A stretch of DNA of 64,000 nucleotides from Marthasterias glacialis. Taxonomy: Eukaryota; Echinodermata; Asteroidea; Forcipulatida; Asteriidae. Positions 31,552-43,000 of the stretch are shown in pieces (the stretch's first letter is position 1; the number at the start of each line of letters is the position of its first letter). The notes beneath the pieces were generated by a model, which searched no databases, was not told where the DNA came from, and saw nothing but the letters and a program-made list of their open reading frames with translations. Location: contig OU452222.1 of NCBI GenBank assembly GCA_911728455.2, positions 20,656,559-20,720,558 on the forward strand. The letters are read 5' to 3'. The position numbers and the translations under genes were made by a program.

Positions 31552-32290
31552 GTTACAGGGACACACCGGCTTACTATTTACCTAATTCAGTGATGTGGAA
31601 TAATAGACAATAATATTTAAATGGTTGTTGTAAAAAGAAAAATAATCAAAATACCACGTAATTAACGAAAAATGTGTAAAAAACAAAACACGGTCAAAGG
31701 TCAGCTTATACGCTTTTCCAGCCGTTGCAACTGTCAAGTTTACGTGACAATGTTGCGCAATGTTGTAAGTAGACTGGTGCTCTGTTTAAGTATGAATTAT
31801 TACAACAGCGAGGCATGGGGATCCAGACTTCATATCCATCCAGCACAAATTCACGTGTAAATAAAAAAATACATAATCGTAGTCGTGGTGCTGTATACGT
31901 CTGATTATTCAGACATAGCACGCCCTATTATGCTCTATATAAATAAATAAAAACAGACATAAACGGACAGTTTGTATTCTGTGTACGACGAACTGGACGA
32001 ACTTACTTACAACGGAGAACGTTTATTCGACATCCAAGGATCGGTACAAAAAAACATCGCAAGGAAAAACCAGAAGGCGGTCCAACGAAAAGTAAAAAGA
32101 AAAAAGAAAAAAACACACGATAAATCCAAAGGAAAGCCAGCATGTGCCAAGCGAGCCTCCCGCCTTCGTTGCAAACGGATTGCCTTTCTCCAGGCAGCTT
32201 TAGAGATGGCATTCTCCCGTTTTTCGGGCGATGACTTCACTGGCCGGCCGCAGCCACCGCCACCGGTTTGTTGTTGACGGACTCCGTGCA
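31552..32290 (+). mobile_element. Transposon family C, partial copy (5' part)
   Basis: This is nearly identical to 49814-50585, apart from an insert of about 50-70 bp in the other copy. The 5' tip lacks TTAA, and the match stops after 'ccgcagccaccgccaccg'. It carries two reading frames that persist in both copies (62 aa and about 100 aa, the second Lys/Arg-rich). Confidence 0.8.
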
Positions 32291-32431
32291 TTCTGTGCAT
32301 GGGCTGTGTTTGTGTGCGACTGGGTATCGTCCTTACGGACTCCGTGCGTGGATAACTCGGGGCTAAGGAAAGGCGCAAAGACAGCCTTGGTAAAGGCTAT
32401 CTTCATCACAGATTCTACAAGGCATTACTAA

Positions 32432-32476
<45 letters not shown>
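32432..32476. repeat. (AAT)n microsatellite
   Basis: About 13 units, at the 3' side of the partial family C copy. Confidence 0.95.
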
Positions 32477-32477
<1 letters not shown>

Positions 32478-35090
32478 ACAAAAAATTGTAAACTTTACGT
32501 ACAAATTGACGGGGCCCAATATTCTAACTGTACAGTCGCAAGACTAAAGATGATGAGATACGAACCCTGTGATATTATTGACTGATATGGAAATCAATGC
32601 TTGCTCCGATGGAACTGTGGGTTTTCAGTTATCGATTTTATGCTATTTCCGTTAAGTATATTGACCAAATGTGATTTTTAGTGGTTTTACCTGTATTGTG
32701 CTGAAGACTGTTGTCCTTCGACCTTACACACATCAAGGTAAACACCGGCTAAGCAGCAATTTGCTGCCAAGACAATAATATGAATATCGGAAATCAGTTA
32801 GTCGCTCAAGGCAGGGTTTTGAAAGATACGATATTAGGCCTCAGTTAATTTCGTATCAGTTTTTAGCACTTGACCTTTCATCACACCATGTCTTCTAAAA
32901 ACAAATGCCGATTTAGCGACCTGTCTGAGTTTTTGTGATTATATTAATAGAATGGTCTCATCCACAATGAATTAGGATTGTGAAATCTTTTCAGGTGGAA
33001 TGGGAATACAGAACATTGCAGGGAGAAAACAAAATGAAGAGAAAAAGAGGTATTCTCCAATAAGATCTATAGTAAAAAAAAATTGCCCAATTATTAGTTT
33101 CTACACATTCTAAAAACTCCCTGTTCAGAATTGATCGGATATAATATGGGGCTGACCTGGAAACCATTTCAAAAAAGACCCGTACTGAGCCTCAGAAGTA
33201 AACTTAAACAGTAGCTCAACAGAGAAAATAAACCATAATAAAACAATTAATTAGTGTTTTTTTTAACTGCCGAAATGTGGTTTATGTATACGTTGTGATA
33301 CGGTAATGTAGCATGAGGTTGCTCACTGGACGCTTTATTTTCTTTAAACAATTTTTTCAGCCCTTGATATTTCCGCTTTAAACGAGAATGGAGAGCAAAG
33401 TTACTCGGCAAATTGGCTTCAATACATTCCAAACAAAAAGCCTTTCGCCATTAGATAAAGTGCACCAAAATTCCAAAACTGCACTTTTCGTTATCTGTAC
33501 GTAGTAAGTATGCTTGAAAGTAAAATTTAGTGGATTTTAAAGATGTTTATTTCAACTGAAGGCTCAGTGATATCAACACTATACATCCAGTACTAAGCCT
33601 ATACAGAGAAATAGTTCTGTCTGAAATAATATTAAAGTCGAGAAAATATCATTTGGAGACATCATATGTCACTGTTGCTTAAAGTAATTACCGTGTGGAA
33701 TATAACAATGTATAGAAAATCCCTGACAAGGGATTTTGTGCACAGTTATTGAGAACTATAAGATGGACATTACGTGACCCATCAAAAAAGAAGAAGAAGA
33801 AGAAGAAGAAAGGGTTCAATAAAGCAGGATTGGTATTCATCAATTTGTTTTATTAGTATCAGTCTGAAAGCTTACCGGTACTGATTAAGAAGTTTATACC
33901 AGTTCCAATCTCCATATAAATTTCAGTCTGAAATCCTTTCAAAGTCGAGAAAATAGAATTTGAAGACCGCGATTTTAATTTCGGCTGTAACAATCGAAAT
34001 TAAGGACAATGTGTTTACATGCTGAAAAGTGTGCACGGTTTTCACTAGTTCCTCCTGACTCAGACGACGTATTGAACCCAAATTTTCAAAGGTTTGTTTT
34101 GCAGGTATATATTGAATCACTCAAAGTAAAAACATTGCACTATCAGCTTTACCAATCCTGTATGATACCCGTAAAGATATACGTCCGTGCTCAGTCCGAT
34201 TTTATGTTGAAAATGAATCCAAATAGAATTGCTATTATTTTTTAGAATGACCAAATATATGAACTTTCAAATAAGATGTGGAACGAAAAAATCCACTAAC
34301 GAATAATGACGGAGTGAGTAACAAAATAAAAAATAAAATAATAATAATAATAAAAAATGTAAATAAAATGTGGCATGCAGCGCATGCGTGCGAATGAATA
34401 TCAACTAGGTCTGGGCTTCGCGGAAAATTTTCAAACTCAAAAAATTGAGCCGTTTCAACAACATTTTGTTTTGATCAGCAATGTACAAGGTCAAACACGA
34501 TTTTTTGATGTTATCGTTCCAAAGTAACATGCTCTTTCCAATTTCGTTTGCTAGAATCAATTCAATTTCGAGCACGAATCACATGCAGGAGCACGGATCA
34601 TACTCGCGCGCCACAATCGGTGCGCTGTGCCGGTAGAGCTGCTGTAGAACGAAGCAAAGTGCGTCACAATAATAATTCCCTCATGGTTGATCTTCTTTTT
34701 AGGCGGGGGAGATGCTTTATGTCCATGTTTTGTTTTCAGGTCTAAATTTTATCGTTGAAAACATATTGGTCATCGTCATTGTTACTGGATACTGACAAAG
34801 AAGTTTGAAGCATGGCAAGACTATTGTCGAAACACCTTTTGTACTTGTTAACATGTCTACTTTTTCGACACTTTTCCAGATAACAAGATTTATCTCGCCA
34901 AGACTATTTTATTGAACCTAAAGAAGTTGGCCTACAGTAAGTCTCGCCAAAAAGACTTATTGAAACAAAGAAGTTGGCTTACTGTGATAATATTATTACG
35001 ACAAATTGACTTATTCCTTTAAAAAACTTTGTATTTTGGTAGGTGGACGTGGTACGGAAGCCCTTTAGTGACACATTGCATTTCTCTTTC
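32477..35090. other. Intergenic, dispersed repeat family R5, no gene seen
   Basis: Related segments at about 33600-33665 and 33860-33975 share 'gtctgaaat', 'aaagtcgagaaaat' and 'atttg.agac'. Another relative lies at 58190-58262. An (AAG)n tract is at 33788-33810. ORFs here lack domain similarity. Confidence 0.45.
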
Positions 35091-35114
35091 ATATGGAAGT
35101 GGTTCTTTTGCACA

Positions 35115-35385
35115 GAGGTAGTGTTTCTCTTTCACGTGGAAGTGTTTTTCTGTCACAGTGGTAGTATTTCTCTTTCACGTGATACCGTTTCTCTGTCACG
35201 TGATCCGTTTCTCTTTCACGTGGTAGTGTTTCTCTTTCACAGCGGTAGTGTTTCTCTGTCACGTGGTACCGTTTCTCTGTCACGTGATACCGTTTCTCTC
35301 TCACAGCGGTAATGTTTCTTTCTCCTGATACCGTGTCTGTCACGTGATACCGTTTCTCTGTCACGTGATACCGTTTCTCTTATCT
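35115..35385. repeat. Minisatellite with CACGTG in most units
   Basis: A degenerate tandem array of a unit of about 21 bp ('gataccgtttctctgtcacgt'). Eight perfect CACGTG palindromes occur within 250 bp. Some units have 'cacagcggtag' instead. Confidence 0.9.
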
Positions 35386-35689
35386 TAGTTTTGTCTTTCT
35401 ATTTCACGTATGTTTCCCTTTCATCTGGTTGCCACCACTTAATAACTGACGACCGCTTCATTTAAATAATAAAATACTCCGTATATACGTTTCAGCGTTT
35501 TAAAGGCATACATTGGCTGCAAATCTTTTAAATGTTGCAGTTTTGAATAGTTTCTTATCCTTTTTAAAGATTTGTTCATGCAATAAAACACCCACAGTGT
35601 TTTGTACTTAGTGAGTAGTGATACAATAACAAAAGATCAAAAGATACGATTGCCTCTGAAAACTTACAACCAGAGGAACCACACTCTAA

Positions 35690-35915
35690 AAGGAAACATA
35701 CGATCCGCCATTTTGTGGAGTCAAAATTTGGTTCTACAAAATGGCGGACCGTGTTCTGTCGCGAAGTTAAACAAAAATCGCACAATTTCAAGGGATAGTT
35801 ATGTATATCATTAGATTCTACTTTTAAAATATATTCAAATCTATCCGATGAAATTCATTTCATAACAAAGGTTTTTGTAGCCCAAAAGCGCCCAATCCGT
35901 GTCCCTTTAACGAGT
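35690..35915. mobile_element. Small foldback element related to family C ends
   Basis: The arms TCCGCCATTTTGT (35704-35716) and ACAAAATGGCGGA (35736-35748) are exact complements. About 150 bp later the sequence 'tagcccaaaagcgcccaatccgtgtccctttaa' resembles the 3' end of the family C transposon. Confidence 0.5.
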
Positions 35916-36124
35916 TTTTGCTATAGCCTCTGGTTCAAGCGTACTTTTCGTAATGGACGAGTAACTTGTGACACAGTTAAAGACGGCCATAATAGCTTGA
36001 TTTTCTAGTGCCATAATCATTAATGTCAATAGTGAATGCTTTTTTCCTGCAAAGTATTTTTCCCTTCAAGGTATGTTATACGTTTTGAAGACCTGTTCTT
36101 TTTACATAGAACCATGTAACAGTT

Positions 36125-36335
36125 TACAATGTACTGTGGCCAATCTGCAGCCGATCAAACCAGGAACACACGGCGAACCCCTTCTCTTTGCGATAAGTGC
36201 ACTGGGTTCTTGTACGTGCATTACACAACAATAATGGTGAAGTGTCTTGCTTCAGGACACAAGTGTCACGACCGGGACTCTAACCCACAATCAGCTGATC
36301 AGAATACACCAGAACTTGAATCCGGTGTTCTTATC
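36125..36335 (-). repeat. tRNA-derived SINE, copy 3 (minus strand)
   Basis: The complement of the tail motif of copies 1 and 2 ('gtcttgcttcaggacacaagtgtcacgacc') is followed by a degenerate inverted B box ('gggactctaaccc'). Confidence 0.65.
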
Positions 36336-37639
36336 GGTGAAGAATAATGGAGGTAATTGCAACGGTCCTGTAATGCATTCCTTCTATTCGAATCCGAACC
36401 GAGGCTAATCGGTAATCTTGTCTGGTCTCTGGTATTTGATGACTGCATCATCGTGTAATTCTATTCAATGACTATGGGTACTACGTCGTCCAAAAATTAC
36501 AGTCAGTGGACGCCAATTACACAAATGTTTAAAAAAGCAACGTTATGTCGTATTATTACTACCAGAAGAGTGCTTGTAAGATTGTCATATTTTCATAAAT
36601 TCATATTTAATGAAGTTTGTGTGTCACTTGGCAGCCAGTACAATATGTATGTAAAAGTACTCTGAGCAAATCACACGCAAACATGCCTGCCACGCAGTTC
36701 ATGGACACTGTGAAAGGGTTACCTTGGAAACTATATGACAATAACAAAAAATCGTTATGCTGTGTTTTCATATTTTTGTTATTGCAACTTTACAAACTGT
36801 GCACGCAACGTGTATTAATATTGATGTCCGCCTGCCTATGGTAATGATGCATACCGTGAATGGACGAAACGACCATTTGTCATTATACCACCAGAAGCTC
36901 CTGAGATGTCACTTTGTCTAGAATATAACAGAAGATGCAGGCCATCAAAATTAAAGATGAATCCAAATTTCCTCTGAAGGGACGACCTTCATTATACAAA
37001 AAGTGCATTATCTCTGCATTAAAAAAAATCCGCTTCCCTGAAGTTTGCTGCTGTACGTGGTATAGTTTTTACCGTTTGGCTTTAAGGCGACGAGCAGAAT
37101 AAGAATTGACGCAAAGTAAATGTTTAGGCAATTGTTTCTCCAAGCGAACTCAGATCAATTTATCCTTGATGAGGTCTTTGCTTAGTTTTTATTTCTCGAG
37201 AATCGATCAGGTCAAGTTAACAGAAAGACTATTTTTTTGACTTTTGAAATTCAGGTTAGTTGCAGCTTTACTTGAAGCTGTTGAGGGAGGACTGAATGGT
37301 ATAAATACATAATATATAAAATAATAATAGAAAATTAAAAATAAAATAAAATAAAGTAAATTAAAGACGGGGAAAAATATTCAGATTATTCCTAAATGTT
37401 TACCGTTTCTAATTATGTTGAATGGGTTCCAACTAATTTGATTATGACATGCAAAAAATAGTCACTTGTTATTTGATAGCTATTAACTGGGGACTGGCAA
37501 ACAGACACACCCTAAGTGAAAAAAATTGCAATTGTCTTATTTTTGTCAGTTGGTCACATCTTATTACTTTTTGGCTTAACTATGGATGCAGCTTTTGCTT
37601 GACGTAATCTTGGAAGTATTTAATTTGTATCGCCAGGGG
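36336..37639. other. Intergenic, nothing recognised
   Basis: No domain-bearing ORF, RNA gene or clear element is seen. Confidence 0.4.
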
Positions 37640-38060
37640 TAGTTCGTGTTACTGGAACCAACAATGCTTTTTCACATTTGGACGTTATCTGATGGAATCC
37701 AAGTGAACGCTCATGTGTTTGTTGGTACCTGATGTGTACAAACGCCTTACAATATTTAAATTTCAAAAAACAGGGAGTCGAAAAACTGCTCAAAAATCCA
37801 CCAAAGACTAATCTGTAATATACTTTAAATTCACCGAATTACGCAGGAGTTGTGCCGGTTATTGTGATCGAACGACTGTGTCAAATACATTTCTGGAAGA
37901 CAACAAATTCGGCGATGTTTGTTGAGTGCATTTTACGGATTTGCGCAATGGACGGCAAAATTTATAGAGGTCCTTCATGGATTTTGGAGCAGTTTATTAT
38001 TGGTCACTCCCTAATTTTCGAATTACAATTTTGTAATGCATTTGTACGCAGAAATCACAA
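37640..38060. mobile_element. Diverged relative of the 18331-18892 foldback element
   Basis: It starts 'gtgttactggaaccaacaatg' and shares 'ctgatgtgtacaaa', 'aaaaactgctcaaaaatccacc' and 'atggattttggagca'. The right terminus is not recognisable. Confidence 0.55.
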
Positions 38061-38192
38061 ACTAAAGCCCTGTAGGCCTTTCACTTTCGTATAAAAACTA
38101 TTTTGTGTAAAGCACAGAGAAATAATCCTTTATAGGGCTACACAAACGCATGAGCGCTCACTCGGACCCAAGTTGCAGTTGCGAACGCCTGA

Positions 38193-38353
38193 CCAATGGG
38201 AGACTTTTGAGACGCTGGCGGCAGCAGACACAAATATCCTTTTTGACAGTTCTGAGCATGCGCGCATATGATCAGTATTGCGCGCAAGGTTCTGAGCATG
38301 CGTACTACTAGTTAAAACTGTAAAAAAGAACCATCCAAAAAGTCTCCCATTTG
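38193..38353. mobile_element. MITE, about 160 bp
   Basis: The ends CCAATGGGAGACTTTTGAG and CCAAAAAGTCTCCCATTTG are imperfect inverted repeats. The interior repeats 'ttctgagcatgcg' twice. Confidence 0.75.
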
Positions 38354-40024
38354 TGTTTCCATTGTCATATCCACTCTGGGTGCGGTGAATTCAAGGTTTT
38401 GTGATGGCGCCCTCTTTCATTCGAATATGAAAATTCTCTTCATTTTCCTTTACTAATATCTGGCTGTCACAAACGTCCTTCAGACTGTAAACTTAATTGT
38501 GTAAATAATCTTATTTTCCCCTTAAACCCAGTGTGGTGTGTTTCTATAAGATCTGTGTGTTCTGATTAGTTACTATAGTTTTCAGTTGAATGAATATTCG
38601 AAGTGAATTTACATGTGTATAAGATGCCATAGTTGAGTGAGCCTATACCTTATTTGGATGAGGGTGTGTGCACTGAGTCAGAGTGAATGGGTTTGAAGAG
38701 CATGTCTATTGTATGGGAGAGAGAATGCCACGGTTGAGGGATCAGGAGAAATTCTTGTTACTTTTGGGGTGCGGTTCTCACTACAGAGACTGCTTGCAGA
38801 GAGAGACAAAATATTCTCTATGTTCTGAATGTCTGTTTGTACATGAAACATTGTGCGATCTGCATTGAAGTTATGTAAGTTATATACTTCATGTCAACTT
38901 AAAACAAAGATAACTGGCAGACATCTGACGAGGTCCATGCTTTAAAAAGATCCTTAACCGTAAGTTAAACAATTTGTGCTATTTTATTTAATATTGTTCC
39001 AAGAAAATTTGCTTTAAGAATGAGTGTTTTTGCTGTAACATTTGGTACATATATTCGACCATTTAATTGACAAACAGTCAAAGCGGTAAATTTCTATTTA
39101 CAACTTTAATTTTATATAGATGGCTTAAATTCCAGGTTTCGATGTGGGGCTGAAGAACTAGAATAGTTCTACTTTTGAGAGAAACGAACATAGTTCTAAC
39201 CGTTGAAACAACCTAACTTTTCTACTGTTGAAGTTTCTACATCTTCCCCTACCGCAGCCCGTGATGAAAGAGGTTGATAGACCATCATGAGCTTTTCAAT
39301 GAGTATCTAGTGGAGAAACGACTGTTTATTGGTGGAGGGTAGATGAGAATTGCATATGTAATAATTTAACTTCTTATATAACGTGTTTATGCTCAATTCG
39401 GAGAGGGACATTTTGCTTCATTTGTAAGAGTGAAGAGTTGTCTATACAAAAAACGCGATATTTGATGGTCATTAGACCGAGTGACTTTTGGAGATTTATT
39501 GGAGATTTTGATTTGTGAATTTTGTTATTGATTGCTCAGACAGTTGTAACTATTTATGAGAGGTAGCCAAAACCCTTGGAAGTGGTGGCTTGAGATTTTA
39601 AGAATAGTTGCGTGAATTTTCGTTTAGAAGGGGAGACAGTTTATGTTTATTTACAAGAAGTAAGGTACGATTTGGAAGATTTGTTGATTGGAAAAAAGAC
39701 ATTTGTTTTTGGTAATTAATGTAATTTAAAACGAAGGCCAGGATTTGGCCGATTGTTGTTTGATTGGAGGGAAAGATTTTTTTTTTGGAGATTGATTTCA
39801 AAGAGTACGATTTCAGCAATTTGTGGATTTTAGATAAGCAAGAAGAGAACTTGCTATATATTTATTGTTTACAGTAACAGGAGTTGTAAACAAACTGTTG
39901 GAACTGTTCATAGCTTATAGAGTTTGGGACACGTTTTACAAATAAATTAAAATTGAACTTGGTATGTTAATTATAAGAAATCAAAATTCGTCATCCATTT
40001 ATTCCATGAGTCGTACTAGTTGGC
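38354..40024. other. Intergenic, upstream of the discoidin gene; no gene seen
   Basis: AT-rich with no credible ORF. The promoter of the downstream gene should lie near its right end, but I see no clear TATA box. Confidence 0.4.
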
Positions 40025-43000
40025 ATGTTGTTGCTTGGAGTCACATTTGGGGGCCATGTGACACTGGCTGAGAAAAGCTGTTCATACCCTTCTGAAACGC
40101 GCGACCGTGTATGCATCCCGCAAGAGGATGAGGAAATGAGCTGCGCTTTACATCTGTACACTACGAGCGCCCTCTGTCTCCAAAGTGAAGATTGAGAAAT
40201 GTACGGGACCGATAGAGTCATTTAAGCCAAATATATTTTGTTTGCTCGATGACAAGTGTACATCATTCTACATCTGATGAGAACAATTTGGGAATGGATC
40301 GGATGGATATATATTGACATGAAGATATGATAATATTATTTACAAAAAGATTTGAGAATACCTAGGAAAATTTGATCATGTTTTAGAGGACACTTTAAAT
40401 GGGACACTTTTGAGGTCGCTAGATGGCAGCAAACTTACAAGGTCAATCCGTCGTTTTTGGAAATGTGCGCTTGCTCACAACTGCGTAAACAATGACAGTT
40501 TACCTGGTAAGTGTGCTGTCACCTATCCAAAGTCTCCAATTATAATAGTTCTGCTTTCATTTTGTATTTTTTTTTATTTGGATAGCATACATCTGTATCG
40601 TTGAGAGCCGTGAGATGTCGGCTTATTACGGTCCGTTACCCAAGCCGGCTCCTGGACAGCCTTATAGCAAATACTACTGGGTGAAAACGGCCATGCAAAA
40701 GATTCAAACTGGGTGTCCATCAAAGAGAGGCACAGCAGGGAAAAATACCCTCTCAGAAAGTACTGGAACAGAAACTACCCGTTTGGTTGACGGAACTGCA
40801 ACAGAAACTACCCGTTTGGTTGACGGAACTGCAACAGAAACTACCCGTTTGGTTGACAGAACTGCAACAGAAACTACCATTTCGGTTGAAAGTACCCCGA
40901 GTAAGTGGTCATCCCCTCCAACTGACATAAGAATTTCAACCTCATGCTTTTAAAATGCAAATTAGTTGGACAATGAAGGTATTGTCTTTGTATTTGGTCC
41001 ACAGCCTAGTGTACAGTTTTACGTAAAAATTGTGTTCAAATTTCTTAACGTTGACAAAAATACAAGCTCTACCCCTCTTGTTTGAAAGCTATATTGGTGA
41101 CCAATCTATTAAATTTCCAAATATCCATTCACAACAAAACAATAAAGAACTGCAATGGACTGTTTTCTCCGCAGACCTGGATAAACCGCTTGGGATGGAA
41201 AACGGAGACATCCCTGATGCAAGCATTACATCTTCGTCATACCATTCTACATGGATTAGCACCTATCCGCCACGTGCAGCACGTCTTAATTTTTACAGTA
41301 GGTTCCTTCCAGACAATTCTGTATAATGTTCAACAAGTTTGATAAAATAACATTACATTCAAGCCAGTACTGTTCTTTTTTGTATGTGTTTTCGTATGAC
41401 GTTTTTTGAAGTGATATTAATTCAAATTTTTGTTAAGAAGTAACTTTAACTAGTAAACTTGCGGGTGCAGCCATGTCTCTTTTGAGAGGAGTGGATGCTC
41501 TGAAAACAGCCTCTGTGGTCTTGACGTTTCGAACAGCATACTCTGCTCGTCTTCAGGAGAATGTCTCTTGAGCCACCAATCTTCCAAAAACAGATTTATA
41601 CATGGTTGTACCTGCAAGTTTACTAGTTACAGTTGTATCAGCCCTGCGAAGCAGGCTGATATATTGTAATGCAGAAATTCTTTCTTACTTTCTTTGGTCA
41701 AACGGTCACATCAAAATAAAAACGGTAATAACTCCTAAACTATTTGATCGATTTTACCCAAATTTGGTCAAATTAAGCCATGACACCGGCCCTATCTATT
41801 GATGGTGAAACAATTTGACCAGTGGTCATCTGGTGGCCAGTAGTGGTCATTTTATGAATATTTACAAAATGCTTCTTCTCCCACATTCTTTAGCCGATTG
41901 CAGCCAAACTTGGTGGAATGCTTCATTGCCTCGTGATGCATTTAGGGTGTACACAGATTTTGGCCAGTGGTCACCTATCGGTCAGCAGAGGTCATTTTAT
42001 AAAAAAAATTACCTAGTCTCTGCTCAAGAGCTTTGTGACACCTGCCCTATCTATGGATGGTGAAACAATTTGGCCATCTGGTGGTCAGTAGTGGTCACCT
42101 ATCGGTCAGCAAGGGTTATTTAAAAAATTTTACCTAGTCTCTGCTCAAGAGCTTTGTGACAGCTGCCCTATCTACGGATGGTGAAACAATTTTGCCAGTG
42201 GTCAACTGGTGGTCAGTAGTGGTCATTTTATAAATATTTACAAAACGGTTCTTCTCCCACATTCTTTAGCCGATTGCAGCTAATTCCCATTGCCATCATT
42301 TAGTTCATAGGGCTGATATTCGTGCTTCGTGAAGCACTTAAGCTCCAGTTACTTCTTATTATCTATATACCATGCAAATCTTCAACCCAAAGATTATAGA
42401 GAGCCGAAGGCACAAGTGGGGAACTAGAGCTCTATATATTGTTCGAAAGCGAAATACGCATGGCCGCCATTCAAAAAAATTAAATGTTTTGTTTCCCATT
42501 GATAGCACTGGTCATTATCTGCACAAATCTGTTGTTGTATAAAAACAGTTACTTGCTGAAATGGCGTCCAACGTGGTTTCACATTTTATTTTCAGCCTGA
42601 GTTCCCCATCTTGCGTCTTCGGCGCTCTTTAATAATATTTGCTTCAAACATCACTCAAATTATGTTGACTGTTCATTTCAAAGTTTGGATATGTTCTTAT
42701 TGAGACAAGCGAACGTGGGAATTCCTTTCAGTATAGGGTATCATTTTCACGATTACTTTTAGAAACACAAACATTATTTTCATTCTTCAGTGGATGGTAT
42801 ACACCATTGTAAAGTTTTAAATATTAATTAAAAACGTAGGCCTACTCATTTTAAGTGACTTGATTCGACTGTGTATGTTTTGTATGTACACGTGTTTTAG
42901 TTTCACTCGTTTAGTTGAAAACACTGAAAAGTCCTCTTATCTCTATCAATGTTTCTTACAGCAACTCCATGGTGTGCTAACAAAAATGACGATGCCCCAT

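Noticed and set aside
35089..35364. Repetitive ORFs over the E-box minisatellite (ERETLPRERET-like and SLSRDTV-like)
   Set aside because: They are frame readings of the 21-bp tandem repeat, whose unit length is a multiple of three.
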